Shown: positions 8,804-20,332, counted from the stretch's first letter. The stretch is DNA of 64,000 nt from Pseudomonas lini (GCF_964063345.1 NZ_OZ061318.1:3782001-3846000); one strand, 5' to 3'. Numbers and translations are program-made. The notes: a model not told the origin generated them from the letters alone.

Positions 8804-10225
8804 ATGAAGTTATCCATGCCACGATTCGATCAGGCCCCTGTCCTGGTGGTCGGTGATGTCATGCTCGACCGTTACTGGCATGGTGGTACCTCACGGATTT
8901 CCCCTGAGGCGCCGGTACCGGTAGTCAAAGTCGAGCAAATCGAGGACCGCCCGGGCGGTGCCGCCAACGTTGCCCTGAACATTGCCGCGCTGGGTGCCCC
9001 GGCCTCGCTGGTTGGCGTGACCGGCGACGACGAAGCGGCTGATAGTTTGGTCAATAGCCTCAAGGGTGCCGGCGTGCGGGCGTTGTTCCAGCGTATCGCG
9101 CACCAGCCGACCATCGTCAAGCTGCGGGTGATGAGCCGCCACCAGCAATTGTTGCGAATCGACTTCGAAGAACCTTTCTCTACCGATGCCCTGGCGTTGG
9201 GCGAGCAAGTCGACGAATTGCTCGAAGGCATCAAGGTGCTGGTGCTGTCCGACTACGGCAAAGGCGCGCTGAAAAACCATCAGGTACTGATCCAGGCTGC
9301 CCGTGCCCGTGGCATTCCGGTGCTGGCCGATCCCAAGGGCAAGGATTTCTCGATCTACCGTGGCGCAAGCCTGATCACCCCGAACCTCAGCGAGTTCGAA
9401 ACCATTGTCGGTGGTTGCGCCGACGAACACGAACTGGTGAGCAAGGGCGCACAGCTGATGCACGACCTCGACCTCGGCGCCTTGCTGGTGACCCGTGGCG
9501 AACATGGCATGACCTTGCTGCGCCCGGATCATCCGGCACTGCACCTGCCGGCCCGTGCCCGTGAAGTGTTCGACGTGACCGGCGCCGGTGACACGGTGAT
9601 TTCTACCCTGGCGGCAGCAATCGCCGCTGGCGAAGAACTGCCGCACGCGGTGGCTCTGGCCAACCTGGCGGCGGGCATCGTGGTCGGCAAGCTCGGTACC
9701 GCGGCTATCAGCGCGCCGGAACTGCGTCGCGCGATTCAGCGTGAAGAAGGTTCCGAGCGTGGCGTGTTGGGGCTGGAGCAACTGTTGCTGGCCGTCGACG
9801 ACGCACGTGCACACAATGAGAAGATCGTCTTCACCAACGGCTGCTTCGACATCCTGCACGCCGGCCACGTGACCTACCTCGAACAGGCGCGTGCCCAAGG
9901 TGATCGCCTGATCGTAGCGGTCAACGACGATGCGTCGGTGAGCCGCTTGAAAGGGCCGGGTCGGCCGATCAACAGCGTCGACCGTCGCATGGCTGTACTG
10001 GCAGGTCTGGGCGCCGTGGACTGGGTAATCAGCTTCGCTGAGGGCACCCCGGAAAACCTGCTGCGCGAGGTCAAGCCGGATGTGTTGGTCAAGGGCGGGG
10101 ATTACGGGATCGATCAAGTGGTCGGCGCAGACATCGTCACTGCTTACGGCGGGACTGTGAAAGTGCTGGGGCTGGTGGAAAACAGCTCGACCACGGCGAT
10201 TGTCGAGAAGATCCGCAATCACTGA
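8804..10225 (+). CDS. hldE: Bifunctional heptose 7-phosphate kinase / heptose 1-phosphate adenylyltransferase
   Basis: A 473-aa fusion close to the 477 aa of E. coli HldE. It phosphorylates D-glycero-beta-D-manno-heptose 7-phosphate and later adenylylates the 1-phosphate, giving the ADP-heptose donor for the LPS inner core. The N-terminal ribokinase-type domain shows 'PGGAANVALNIAALG' (about 49-63) and 'DVTGAGDTVISTLAA' (about 257-271) with its catalytic Asp. The C-terminal nucleotidyltransferase shows 'TNGCFDILHAGHVTYL' (about 343-358) with the HxGH motif. I chose the ATG at 8804 (MKLSMPRFD); the in-frame extension upstream covers the promoter region and is not coding. Confidence 0.95.
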   Translation: MKLSMPRFDQAPVLVVGDVMLDRYWHGGTSRISPEAPVPVVKVEQIEDRPGGAANVALNIAALGAPASLVGVTGDDEAADSLVNSLKGAGVRALFQRIAHQPTIVKLRVMSRHQQLLRIDFEEPFSTDALALGEQVDELLEGIKVLVLSDYGKGALKNHQVLIQAARARGIPVLADPKGKDFSIYRGASLITPNLSEFETIVGGCADEHELVSKGAQLMHDLDLGALLVTRGEHGMTLLRPDHPALHLPARAREVFDVTGAGDTVISTLAAAIAAGEELPHAVALANLAAGIVVGKLGTAAISAPELRRAIQREEGSERGVLGLEQLLLAVDDARAHNEKIVFTNGCFDILHAGHVTYLEQARAQGDRLIVAVNDDASVSRLKGPGRPINSVDRRMAVLAGLGAVDWVISFAEGTPENLLREVKPDVLVKGGDYGIDQVVGADIVTAYGGTVKVLGLVENSSTTAIVEKIRNH

Positions 10226-10239
10226 AACGGCGCGGTCAC

Positions 10240-10371
10240 TGTGGCGAGGGAGCTTGCTCCCGCTGGATCGCGAAGCGGCCCCAAAGCCATAGCCCGCGGT
10301 TTTTCAGATTGACCGCGTCGCGAGTTTTACGACTGCTGCGCAGCCGAGCGGGAGCAAGCTCCCTCGCCACA
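10240..10371. repeat. REP pair (REPIN), 'GTGGCGAGGGAGCTTGCTCCC' family
   Basis: Two copies of a palindromic unit in opposite orientation, TGTGGCGAGGGAGCTTGCTC at the left and its reverse complement ending at 10371, separated by about 80 bases. It lies between the convergent ends of hldE and the next gene. Single-stranded it would fold into a long stem, which may also help end transcription. Confidence 0.9.
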
Positions 10372-10378
10372 GGTTTCT

Positions 10379-11344
10379 TTATCGTGCGGCCTTGCGCGGC
10401 ACGATTCTTTTCAGCAGTTGCTTTGCTTTTCCATGCAAGCGGGCTAAACCGGAATCTTTCCCCGGCGGGCTCAAACCCTGTTGCCGTACCCAGTCTTTCC
10501 AGCGAATCCGCTCATCCTTCACCAGCCACCCTTCCTGCCGGGCAAAACTCTCCGCCAGATACAATCCCCGTGTACTCGCCGGGTATAGCTGATCCTTTTT
10601 CAGGGTATAGAGCTCGGCCATCGGTTGGCCGTCCTGAAGGGGCATCAAATACAAATCGGGACGCTTGCGATCGAGCCGGGCCACCAATTGATCGCCTTCC
10701 AGACGTTCGTCCACATGGAACAGGCTCAGGGATTTGGCTTCCTTGGGCACATCCAGACGCAAGTCGTAGATCAATTGCAACGACGCGGTCGGTAAATGCA
10801 CGTAGGCCCGCGGGCGCTCGATCAGCGGCATGTTGGCGCAGCGCACCGGCCGCGCCGAACCGGACAACGGTGTCAGGCGAAACGGCAGGGCTTCGCGATA
10901 ATGCAGGGCGGACGAGTAGGGCGCCGGCAGCCAGGTGTCGTTGAAACGCCCGCTGAGCCAGCCTTCCGGGGTTTCCAACAGGCACTCTTCGGCGATTTCC
11001 TGGGTTGCCGTGTGCAGCGGCAGGTTCAGCTCATGGGCCGGCACGTAACCCGAGATCAGCTTGAGCACCACATCGCCGCGGTCCTGCCGGCGCTGACGCA
11101 CCAACACCCAGTAATCGCGATTCTGCCAATGCAGGGTCAGGCGCACCGAAACCCCAAGGTTCGCCAGCTCCAGGGCAAACCGCTCGTTGTCGGGCACCGT
11201 CACCGGGCGGCGACGTTGCAGGGTCTGGGAGAAATTCAACGGCATCCCGACGCTCTGGTAACTCAGGCCTTCGGGAGTCGCTTCGACGAATAACGGCAGG
11301 GTCTTGAAGTTGCTCGGGTTCTTTCTTATCAGCGTACGCGGCAT
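10379..11344 (-). CDS. Conserved pseudomonad protein of unknown function (PA4993-like)
   Basis: A 321-aa protein, soluble and basic at the C-terminus ('GKAKQLLKRIVPRKAAR'), with no signal peptide or membrane segment. I recognise no catalytic motif. The middle, around residues 75-175, reads 'DVVLKLISGYVPAHELNLPL' and 'TQEIAEECLLETPEGWLSGRF', which vaguely resembles a Nudix-like segment (E-E-C-x-E) but lacks a full Nudix box. It is the last gene of a minus-strand set: the aldo/keto reductase stops 32 bases upstream. Its position matches PA4993 in PAO1, so it is an old member of this neighbourhood rather than a recent arrival. Confidence 0.7.
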   Translation of the reverse strand: MPRTLIRKNPSNFKTLPLFVEATPEGLSYQSVGMPLNFSQTLQRRRPVTVPDNERFALELANLGVSVRLTLHWQNRDYWVLVRQRRQDRGDVVLKLISGYVPAHELNLPLHTATQEIAEECLLETPEGWLSGRFNDTWLPAPYSSALHYREALPFRLTPLSGSARPVRCANMPLIERPRAYVHLPTASLQLIYDLRLDVPKEAKSLSLFHVDERLEGDQLVARLDRKRPDLYLMPLQDGQPMAELYTLKKDQLYPASTRGLYLAESFARQEGWLVKDERIRWKDWVRQQGLSPPGKDSGLARLHGKAKQLLKRIVPRKAAR

Positions 11345-11376
11345 GTCGGCTCCTGCTTAAGGCCGCGAGGGCGGCA

Positions 11377-12189
11377 TCAATGGCTACGAAGGACCTGGGC
11401 AACGGTCGCGACGTTGTGGGCGAGGTGCAGCGGATTGATGGTCCCGACAATAGCACTGGCCACACCCGGGTGTTCAAACAACAACTCGAAGCTGGCGCGC
11501 ACCGGGTCCACGCCCGGGCTCAAGCACACATGGCCGCTGGCCAGGGCCTTTTTGACCAGGATCGCTTTGCCGTGAGCAGCAGCATAGTCAATGACCGGCT
11601 TCTCGTTCTGTTCGTTCAGATTGTAGGTGACCATCGCGCAATCACCTTGTTCCAGAGCCTTCAAGCCGCCTTCGACGGTTTTGCCGGAAAAACCGAAACC
11701 GCGAATCTTGCCTTCGCGCTTGAGCTCGGCAAGAGTCGCATAGACCTCGCTGTCATTGAGGATTGCCAGGTCGTTGCCGTCGGAGTGCACCAGCACCAGA
11801 TCGATAACATCCGTTTCCAGGCGTTGCAGGCTGCGTTCCACCGACAGGCGAGTATGGGCGGCGCTGAAGTTGTGGTGCGATTGGCCGTCGGCAAACTCTT
11901 CGCCAACCTTGCTGACGATCACCCAATCCTGACGTTGACCACGTAGCAACGGGCCGAGACGTTCTTCGCTGCGGCCATAGGCCGGCGCGGTGTCGATCAG
12001 GTTGATGCCCAGGTCGCGCGCGAGTTTGAGCAGCATGCGCGCTTCGTCATCGTCGGGGATCTGGAAGCCGTTGGGGTATTTCACCCCTTGATCGCGGCCG
12101 AGTTTCACTGTGCCCAGACCCAGGGGCGAAACCAGCAGGCCGGTGCTGCCCAAAGGGCGATGCAGATCGTGCAGGGTCGGTTGGCTCAT
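11377..12189 (-). CDS. Aldo/keto reductase
   Basis: A 270-aa NAD(P)H-dependent oxidoreductase of the TIM-barrel aldo/keto reductase family. The catalytic tetrad is visible: Asp in 'INLIDTAPAYG' with Tyr in the same segment, Lys in 'WVIVSKVGEEF', and His in 'DLVLVHSDG'. The N-terminus 'RPLGSTGLLVSPLGLGTVKLG' is typical. The start ATG at 12189 overlaps the stop of the upstream FAD oxidoreductase (ATGA), so the two are translationally coupled and may act on linked substrates. The substrate is unknown. The family call is safe; the specific function is not known. Confidence 0.9.
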   Translation of the reverse strand: MSQPTLHDLHRPLGSTGLLVSPLGLGTVKLGRDQGVKYPNGFQIPDDDEARMLLKLARDLGINLIDTAPAYGRSEERLGPLLRGQRQDWVIVSKVGEEFADGQSHHNFSAAHTRLSVERSLQRLETDVIDLVLVHSDGNDLAILNDSEVYATLAELKREGKIRGFGFSGKTVEGGLKALEQGDCAMVTYNLNEQNEKPVIDYAAAHGKAILVKKALASGHVCLSPGVDPVRASFELLFEHPGVASAIVGTINPLHLAHNVATVAQVLRSH

Positions 12190-13361
12190 GGCAGCAGTTG
12201 CTCCCAGGCAGGGACGCCCATCGGCGGTTTCGGCAGTTCCGGCAGCGGCGCCGGGTGGCTCGGCTGGATGCCGTCGCGCTGCAGCGAAGCGATGACACGG
12301 TCAGCGAAGTCCGGCGCCAGGGCCAATTTGGTCGGCCAACCCACCAGCAGACGATTCTGCTCGGCGAGGAAGGCATTGTCCGGGCGAGTCAGGCCCGATT
12401 GCAGCGGCTCTGCGCGTTCGACCCGCAAGGTCGCCCACTGTGCGGTACTAAAGTCGATCCACGGCAGCAGGTTGCCGAGTTCTTTTTGCGCGCTGGCGAT
12501 CTGCGCCGCAGGCTCGCGGGCAACGCCTTCGGCTTCGGCGATGTCGCCTCCCACGTACCAGACCCACTGGCCATCGGCGGCCGGGTGAGTGGTCACGGTG
12601 ACGCGCGGCTTCGGCCCGCCACCCAGGCAATGGGCGTACAGCGGTTTGAGGCCCGGGCCTTTGACGATGATCATGTGCAGGGGACGACGCTGCATGGCCG
12701 GTTTGCTCAGGCCCAGCGTCGTGAGCAGGTCGGCGGTGCCGGCACCGGCGCTGAGAATGATGCGCTGGGCGCGGATCTCACGTTCGTCGACTTTCAAGCC
12801 GACCAGCTCGCCATTTTCCAGCAGCGGTTCGATGTGCTGACCGGCCAGCAGACCGTCGCCAGCCAGATCGGCCAGGCGCTGGATCAGGCTCGGCACGTCG
12901 ACCACCAGTTCCGTCAGGCGATAGACCTTGCCCTTGAAGCGCTTGTCTTGCAGCGCCGGCGGCAATTGATCGCCTTTTACCTGATCGACCCGCCCGCGCA
13001 CGGCTTTGCTGGCGAAAAAACTGGTGAGGTTGCCGGCGAGGGTGCCGGGGGACCAGAGGTAATGAGCGTCGGACAACACGCGCACGCCGGACAGGTCCAG
13101 TTCGCCGTCGCCGGCCAGCGCTTCACGCCAGCGACGCGGCATGTCGGCGATGGCTTCCGAGGCGCCGGTCAGGGCACCGTGCAACGCGTACTTGGCGCCG
13201 CCGTGGATGATGCCCTGGGACTTCAGGCTCTGCCCGCCACCGAGGCTGGCGCTTTCCACCAGCACAGTTGAAAAGCCCTGGCGGCGCAGGCGCGCATTCA
13301 GCCAGAGGCCGGCGACACCAGCGCCGACAATCAGAACGTCGGTGGAAATAACGGATGGCAT
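12186..13361 (-). CDS. FAD-dependent oxidoreductase (DAO/LhgO-like)
   Basis: A 391-aa flavoprotein. The N-terminus 'DVLIVGAGVAGLWLNARLRRQGFSTVLVE' (about residues 9-37; GxGxxG plus the acidic end of strand 2) is a Rossmann FAD-binding site, and 'SLKSQGIIHGG' near 45-56 is typical of glycerol-3-phosphate dehydrogenase/2-hydroxyglutarate oxidase relatives of the DAO fold. The substrate cannot be read from sequence. It is the first gene of a minus-strand set with the aldo/keto reductase and the unknown gene, the same order as PA4991-PA4993. Upstream lies an intergenic stretch with a REP pair, so its promoter should lie between 13362 and 13450. Confidence 0.85.
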   Translation of the reverse strand: MPSVISTDVLIVGAGVAGLWLNARLRRQGFSTVLVESASLGGGQSLKSQGIIHGGAKYALHGALTGASEAIADMPRRWREALAGDGELDLSGVRVLSDAHYLWSPGTLAGNLTSFFASKAVRGRVDQVKGDQLPPALQDKRFKGKVYRLTELVVDVPSLIQRLADLAGDGLLAGQHIEPLLENGELVGLKVDEREIRAQRIILSAGAGTADLLTTLGLSKPAMQRRPLHMIIVKGPGLKPLYAHCLGGGPKPRVTVTTHPAADGQWVWYVGGDIAEAEGVAREPAAQIASAQKELGNLLPWIDFSTAQWATLRVERAEPLQSGLTRPDNAFLAEQNRLLVGWPTKLALAPDFADRVIASLQRDGIQPSHPAPLPELPKPPMGVPAWEQLLP

Positions 13362-13451
13362 GCAGCGACCTCAGTGTTCAAGACGAGGGCGCAGTATACA
13401 GACTCGATGCGGAGGGGATTTGTTGGTGATCAATAGGGAGGATGCAAAACC

Positions 13452-13541
13452 TGTGGGAGCGGGCTTGCTCGCGATGGGGCCTGCACATGCAACATAAGGG
13501 TTGAATGCAAGACCACTATCGCGAGCAGGCTCGCTCCCACA
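13452..13541. repeat. REP pair, 'GTGGGAGCGGGCTTGCTCGCGAT' variant
   Basis: Left unit TGTGGGAGCGGGCTTGCTCG and right unit ending CGAGCAGGCTCGCTCCCACA, in opposite orientation, between two minus-strand genes. The two halves are not perfect complements (GGGCTTGC against GAGCCTGC). Confidence 0.88.
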
Positions 13542-13559
13542 ATGGAAAGTGCTTCGGGT

Positions 13560-13892
13560 TTAATGCCCGGCGGTTTTCGAGAACAGCTGAATAACCACAA
13601 CGCCCAGCACAATCAGCGCCATCCCCAGCATTGCCGGCACATCCAGCTTCTGCCCGTAGATAAACAGCGCCGCAACGCTGACCATCACGATCCCCATGCC
13701 GGCCCACACTGCGTAGGCCACGCCCACCGGAACGCTGCGCACCACTAGCGTCAACATCCAGAAAGCAATGCCGTAACCGACGATGACCAGCAGCAGCGGC
13801 AGTGGCGTGCTGAAACCTTTGACCGCTTTCATCGAAACAGTAGCGATCACTTCGGCGCAGATGGCGATGGCCAGGTAGTAGTAAGCGGTCAT
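13560..13892 (-). CDS. Small multidrug resistance (SMR) efflux protein, EmrE/SugE type
   Basis: A 110-aa protein with four membrane helices, the normal SMR size. The N-terminus 'MTAYYYLAIAICAEVIATVSMK' places Glu at residue 14, the proton/drug-coupling residue of EmrE. The segment 'VPVGVAYAVWAGMGIVMVS' contains the AYAVW(A/S)G motif of the family. It works as an antiparallel dimer in the inner membrane, exchanging protons for quaternary ammonium compounds or guanidinium-like cations. The typical EmrE-like 'AYAVWAG' is present, so a drug pump is slightly favoured over a guanidinium exporter. It is divergent from the LysR gene, which may regulate it. Confidence 0.9.
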   Translation of the reverse strand: MTAYYYLAIAICAEVIATVSMKAVKGFSTPLPLLLVIVGYGIAFWMLTLVVRSVPVGVAYAVWAGMGIVMVSVAALFIYGQKLDVPAMLGMALIVLGVVVIQLFSKTAGH

Positions 13893-13995
13893 GGGTCAAT
13901 CCTCGTATGAAGCGTTGCTCTCTGAGGTCGGCATTCTAGAGATTCGCCAGATGCGGTAAAGTCATTACCTATCTGTTCTGAAGATGGGTTGAGCC

Positions 13996-14886
13996 ATGAA
14001 CATGCAATGGAATCTGGAACAGCTGCGCTTGTTTGTCAGCGTCGCGGAACAGCGTTCGTTTTCCGCTGTGGCGCGGGATCAGCGCAAGGCGCAGTCGGCG
14101 GTCAGCAGTTCGATTGCGCTGCTGGAAGAGGACTTGGGTGTCAGCCTGTTCGATCGCAGCAGTGGTCGTCAGCCGAAACTCACCGAAGCCGGTACCGCGC
14201 TGCTTGAAGAGGCGCGGGAAGTGCTGCGCCAATGCGAGCGCCTCAATGGCCGGGCACTGGCGATGATGCGCGGCCAGGAAGCGAGTCTGCGTGTGGCCCA
14301 GGACGAAGCAATGCCCTATCAAGCGGTGGTTGAAAGCTTCGAGGCCCTGGCAGAACAGTTTCCCAGCCTCGAAGTGCAGCTGACCAGCGCCGCCCAAGGT
14401 GATGTCGCGCGCAAACTGGTGGAGCGTCGGGCCGACCTGGGCTTGCTGTTTTATCACGATCAGATTCCCGAAGCCCTCGAACGGCGAGTGCTGGGCAGCA
14501 TCGAAATGGTCACGGTGTGCGGCGTGGGGCATCCCTTGGCGAAGCAGGCGCAAGTTGATTGCCAGCAATTGGCGCAGCATCGACAGTTGCTGATGTCCAC
14601 GCAGTCCAGCGTCTATCCCGGCAGCGAGCCGGCCAGCCCGCAGGTCTGGCGCGCCGACAGTTTCTACGTGATGGCTGAATGGGTGATGCGCGGTCTCGGT
14701 TGGGCCTGGTTGCCGCGACATGTGGTGCAGTACCCGGCGTATCAGGATCTGATGGTCGAACTGAACAGCGAATGGACGCCGCCGGCATTGATTGTCGAAC
14801 TGGTCTGGCGTCGCGATGAGCCCCTCGGCCCGGCGGCTCGTTGGCTGGCGGAACGTTTTGCCGTGCACTTGCAGGCGATCAGCTAA
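13996..14886 (+). CDS. LysR-type transcriptional regulator
   Basis: A 296-aa protein with the N-terminal winged helix-turn-helix of LysR regulators ('LEQLRLFVSVAEQRSFSAVARDQRKAQSAVSSSIALLEEDLGV', about residues 7-49) and a periplasmic-binding-like effector domain (about 90-290). It is divergently transcribed from the SMR pump across a 103-base gap, the classic arrangement for a LysR protein controlling its neighbour; the target is inferred. The start ATG at 13996 precedes 'MNMQWNLEQ'. A second ATG two codons on is also possible. Confidence 0.9.
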   Translation: MNMQWNLEQLRLFVSVAEQRSFSAVARDQRKAQSAVSSSIALLEEDLGVSLFDRSSGRQPKLTEAGTALLEEAREVLRQCERLNGRALAMMRGQEASLRVAQDEAMPYQAVVESFEALAEQFPSLEVQLTSAAQGDVARKLVERRADLGLLFYHDQIPEALERRVLGSIEMVTVCGVGHPLAKQAQVDCQQLAQHRQLLMSTQSSVYPGSEPASPQVWRADSFYVMAEWVMRGLGWAWLPRHVVQYPAYQDLMVELNSEWTPPALIVELVWRRDEPLGPAARWLAERFAVHLQAIS

Positions 14887-14908
14887 AAAACCGATAAACT
14901 CCGCCGCC

Positions 14909-16189
14909 ATGAATAGAACTCTCTACACCGCGCTGTTTTACCTGGGGCTGCCATTGGTAGCGATTCGGCTTTGGCTGCGGGCGCGCAAGGCGCCGGCGTA
15001 CGCCAAACGCATTGGCGAGCGTTTCTCCCTCGCGCTGCCGGCGATGAAGCCGGGCGGCCTCTGGGTGCACGCGGTGTCGGTGGGCGAAAGCATCGCCGCA
15101 GCGCCGATGATTCGTGCCTTGCTGCAACGGTATCCGACGCTGCCGATCACCGTCACCTGCATGACCCCGACCGGGTCCGAGCGCATCCAGGCACTGTTCG
15201 CCAACGAGCCGCGCATCCAGCACTGCTATTTGCCTTATGACTTGCCTTGCGCAGCAAAGCGATTTCTTGATCGGGCCCGGCCGAAACTGGCGGTAATCAT
15301 GGAAACCGAGCTCTGGCCCAACCATATCCACCAATGCGCCAAACGCGGGATTCCCGTGGCCTTGGCCAATGCGCGACTGTCTGAACGTTCGGCCAAAGGC
15401 TATGGCCGTTTCCGTAAACTGACCCGGCCGATGCTCGCCGAGATGAGCCTGTTCGCGGTGCAGACCGAAGCCGAGGCGCAGCGCTTCCGGGATTTGGGGG
15501 CGCGCCCGGAAACCGTCGAAGTGACCGGTTCGATCAAGTTCGACCTGACCATCGACCCGCAACTGCTGCAGCGCGCCGGCGAATTGCGTGCGCAGTGGCA
15601 GGCACAGGATCGCCCGGTGTGGATTGCCGCGAGTACCCATGAAGGTGAAGACGAGGTAGTGCTGGCTGCCCATCGTCGGCTGCTGGCCAATCATCCCGAT
15701 GCCTTGCTGATTCTGGTGCCGCGTCATCCGGAGCGCTTCAACCCGGTGTTCGAGTTGTGCCGGCAGCAGGGTTTCGCCACGGTGCGGCGTTCGACGGGCG
15801 AGCCGGTTACCGCAAGCACTTCGGTACTGCTGGGCGACACCATGGGCGAGTTGCTGTTTCTCTATGCCTTGGCCGACAGCGCATTCGTCGGTGGGAGCCT
15901 GGTGCCCAATGGCGGCCATAATCTGCTAGAGCCGGCGGCCTTGGCCAAACCGGTGCTCAGTGGGCCGCACTTGTTCAACTTCCTCGAAATCGCCGCGCAG
16001 TTGCGCAGTGCCGGGGCGTTGGCCGAGGTCGATGATGCCGAAAGTCTGGCGCTGGCGGTGCAACGGCTGTTCGAATTGCCGAGTGATGCGCAGCGGATGG
16101 CGGAGGCGGGGCTGAAAGTGATGCGCACCAATCAGGGCGCGTTGCAGCGGTTGCTGGATGGATTGGGGCGGTTGATCGACAAGTCCTGA
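14909..16189 (+). CDS. waaA: 3-deoxy-D-manno-octulosonic acid (Kdo) transferase
   Basis: A 426-aa membrane-associated glycosyltransferase, very close to the 425 aa of E. coli WaaA. It adds Kdo from CMP-Kdo to the lipid IVA precursor. The N-terminal segment 'TALFYLGLPLVAIRLWLRARK' anchors it to the inner membrane. Family features include 'GLWVHAVSVGESIAAAPMIRALL' (with the catalytic Glu near residue 60), 'PNHIHQC' and 'FVGGSLVPNGGHNLLEPAALAKPVLSGPHLFNF' near 330-355. I chose ATG 14909 (MNRTLYTALFY); the upstream in-frame part overlaps the LysR gene and is not coding. The LysR stop lies 22 bases upstream. Confidence 0.95.
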   Translation: MNRTLYTALFYLGLPLVAIRLWLRARKAPAYAKRIGERFSLALPAMKPGGLWVHAVSVGESIAAAPMIRALLQRYPTLPITVTCMTPTGSERIQALFANEPRIQHCYLPYDLPCAAKRFLDRARPKLAVIMETELWPNHIHQCAKRGIPVALANARLSERSAKGYGRFRKLTRPMLAEMSLFAVQTEAEAQRFRDLGARPETVEVTGSIKFDLTIDPQLLQRAGELRAQWQAQDRPVWIAASTHEGEDEVVLAAHRRLLANHPDALLILVPRHPERFNPVFELCRQQGFATVRRSTGEPVTASTSVLLGDTMGELLFLYALADSAFVGGSLVPNGGHNLLEPAALAKPVLSGPHLFNFLEIAAQLRSAGALAEVDDAESLALAVQRLFELPSDAQRMAEAGLKVMRTNQGALQRLLDGLGRLIDKS

Positions 16190-16206
16190 ATTTGTCACTG
16201 ATCAAT

Positions 16207-16354
16207 TGTGGCGAGGGAGCTTGTCGGAACGCCGCATCGTCCCGTTCGGCTGCGAAGCAGTCGTGGAATCAGTCGATGTGGTCTGCCTGACAGACCACAT
16301 GCTCAGGGTTTGGGGCCGCTTCGCAGCCCAGCGGGAGCAAGCTCCCTCGCCACA
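16207..16354. repeat. REP pair, 'GTGGCGAGGGAGCTTGCTCCC' family
   Basis: Left unit TGTGGCGAGGGAGCTTG is degenerate on its inner side; the right unit GCGGGAGCAAGCTCCCTCG ends in CCACA at 16354. It lies between the convergent ends of waaA and the TolC-family gene. The spacer holds a further small hairpin (GTGGTCTG/CAGACCAC). Confidence 0.85.
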
Positions 16355-16378
16355 GGTTAGCCCTGCCACAAAATTCCT

Positions 16379-17812
16379 TTAGGGCCGGGCCTTCAACTGT
16401 TCGGCCGCAGCCTTGGCCAGATCCGGTGGCAGGAAGTCCTTGTCCGGGTTGTAGTCGGCTTTGAGGTAACGCGTCAGGTCCTGCAAATCCCCTGGGTTCA
16501 AAGTACCGGCGGCTTGCTTCAAGCGCAGGTTGTCGAGGATGTAGTCGTAGCGGGTGTTGTTGTAGTTGCGCACCGAGGTGTACAGCTGACGCTGGGCATC
16601 GAGCACGTCGACGATGTTGCGCGTCCCCACCTGATAACCGATTTCAGTCGCTTCCACCGCGCTCTGGTTGGAGATGATCGACTGCCGGCGGGCCTGCACC
16701 TGCTCGACGTCGGTGTTGACGGCGCGGTGCAGGTTGCGGGTGTTTTCCACGACCTGACGACGCAGCGCTTCGCGTTGCTGCTCGGACTGAGTCAGCCGTG
16801 AATAGGACTCACGCACCTGCGAGCTGGTCAGGCCGCCACTGTAGAGCGGGATGTTCAATTGCAGGCCGACAGTGCGCTGCTCGACATCGCCGCCGTAACG
16901 CACGCCGTTCGGGTTCGGGTTGGTAAAGCCGAGGGCGTCGTTGTCACCTTTCTGGTATTGCGCGACCGCATCCAGGGTGGGCGCATGTCCGGCCTTGCGC
17001 TGCTTGAGAGTCTCCTCGGCGGCGCTTACCGCGTAGTTGCTGGCCAGCAAATTCAGGTTCTGCTTGGCGGCGGTGTCGACCCAGGCTTTGGCATCGTTCG
17101 GTGCCGGCGGCAGGATCGGCAAGGTATGCACGATGCCCTGGATCGAGTTGTACTGGCGGTTGGTCAGGGTGATCAGCGCTTCGAACGCGTCGTCCACCTG
17201 ACGTTGAGCGAGAATCCGGTTGGCCCGCGCCGTGTCGTAACTGGCTTGGGATTGCAACACGTCGGTCTTGTCCGACAGGCCGACATCAAAGCGCTCGTTG
17301 GACTGGTCGAGCTGACGCTTGAACGCCGCTTCTTCGGCCTTGGTCGAGGCCAGGGTGTCCTGGCTGCGCAGCACGTTGAAGTAGCTTTCGGCGCTTTGCA
17401 GAATCAGGTTCTGTTCGGTGGCCGAGAGTTGCAACGCCGCTTGTTCGTTGACGTCCTTGGCAGCCTGCAACTGGAACCAGCGGTCGGCGCGGAAAATCGG
17501 TTGCGCGAGGGTCGCCTGATACACCGTGCCACTGCGGGTCGAGGTCAGCGATGGCTGATCGAGCGAGGTGCGGGTGTTGTTCAGGTCGGCACCGGCAGAC
17601 AGGTTGGGCAACAGCCCGGCGCGGGCCTGGGGCACGACTTCCTTCTGAGCGCCGTATTGGGCGCGGGCAGCGGCGATATCGGCGTTGTTGTCCACCGCTT
17701 CCTGATAGACGCTGACCAAGTCAGTCCTGGTCGATAAGGGCGCTTCTGCTGCCCAGGCCATTCCATTGGACGCACAAGACACGGCAAGGGCCAGTGAGAG
17801 TTTGCGCAGCAT
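16379..17812 (-). CDS. tolC: TolC family outer-membrane efflux channel
   Basis: A 477-aa outer-membrane factor. Residues 1-21 form a signal peptide ending near 'GMAWAAEA'. The body has the TolC layout: two repeats of long coiled-coil helices ('AAKDVNEQAALQLSATEQNL', 'ESYFNVLRSQDTLASTKAEE') and paired beta strands ('YQATLAQPIFRADRWFQLQAA', 'VGLQLNIPLYSGGL'). It gives the trimeric exit duct for type I secretion and tripartite pumps. The position beside waaA and thiC matches PA4974, the TolC homologue of PAO1. The 3' end is convergent with waaA across a REP pair. It has no pump or adaptor gene next to it, so it is probably shared by several systems. Confidence 0.85.
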   Translation of the reverse strand: MLRKLSLALAVSCASNGMAWAAEAPLSTRTDLVSVYQEAVDNNADIAAARAQYGAQKEVVPQARAGLLPNLSAGADLNNTRTSLDQPSLTSTRSGTVYQATLAQPIFRADRWFQLQAAKDVNEQAALQLSATEQNLILQSAESYFNVLRSQDTLASTKAEEAAFKRQLDQSNERFDVGLSDKTDVLQSQASYDTARANRILAQRQVDDAFEALITLTNRQYNSIQGIVHTLPILPPAPNDAKAWVDTAAKQNLNLLASNYAVSAAEETLKQRKAGHAPTLDAVAQYQKGDNDALGFTNPNPNGVRYGGDVEQRTVGLQLNIPLYSGGLTSSQVRESYSRLTQSEQQREALRRQVVENTRNLHRAVNTDVEQVQARRQSIISNQSAVEATEIGYQVGTRNIVDVLDAQRQLYTSVRNYNNTRYDYILDNLRLKQAAGTLNPGDLQDLTRYLKADYNPDKDFLPPDLAKAAAEQLKARP

Positions 17813-20166
<2,354 letters not shown>

Positions 20167-20182
20167 TCTGACCTGAAAAGGT

Positions 20183-20200
20183 GGGGCCTGAAAGGGCCCC
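20183..20200 (+). terminator. Short GC hairpin after thiC
   Basis: GGGGCC-TGAAAG-GGCCCC forms a six-pair stem 17 bases after the thiC stop and runs directly into a REP pair. There is no T run, so it is not a classical intrinsic terminator; together with the REP it may protect the thiC mRNA 3' end. Confidence 0.35.
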
Positions 20201-20289
20201 ATCGCGGGCAAGCCCGCTCCCACAGGATTTGTGTCGGACACAGATTTTGTGATCGATACGATACCTGTGGGAGCGGGCTTGCCCGCGAT
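20201..20289. repeat. REP pair, 'GTGGGAGCGGGCTTGCCCGCGAT' family
   Basis: ATCGCGGGCAAGCCCGCTCC at 20201 and its reverse complement ending at 20289, with perfectly complementary arms and about 37 bases between them. It lies between thiC and the transporter gene. Confidence 0.92.
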
Positions 20290-20332
20290 AGCTATCAACA
20301 CAACAAAAAATGTCCCTCTGAGATAACACCCC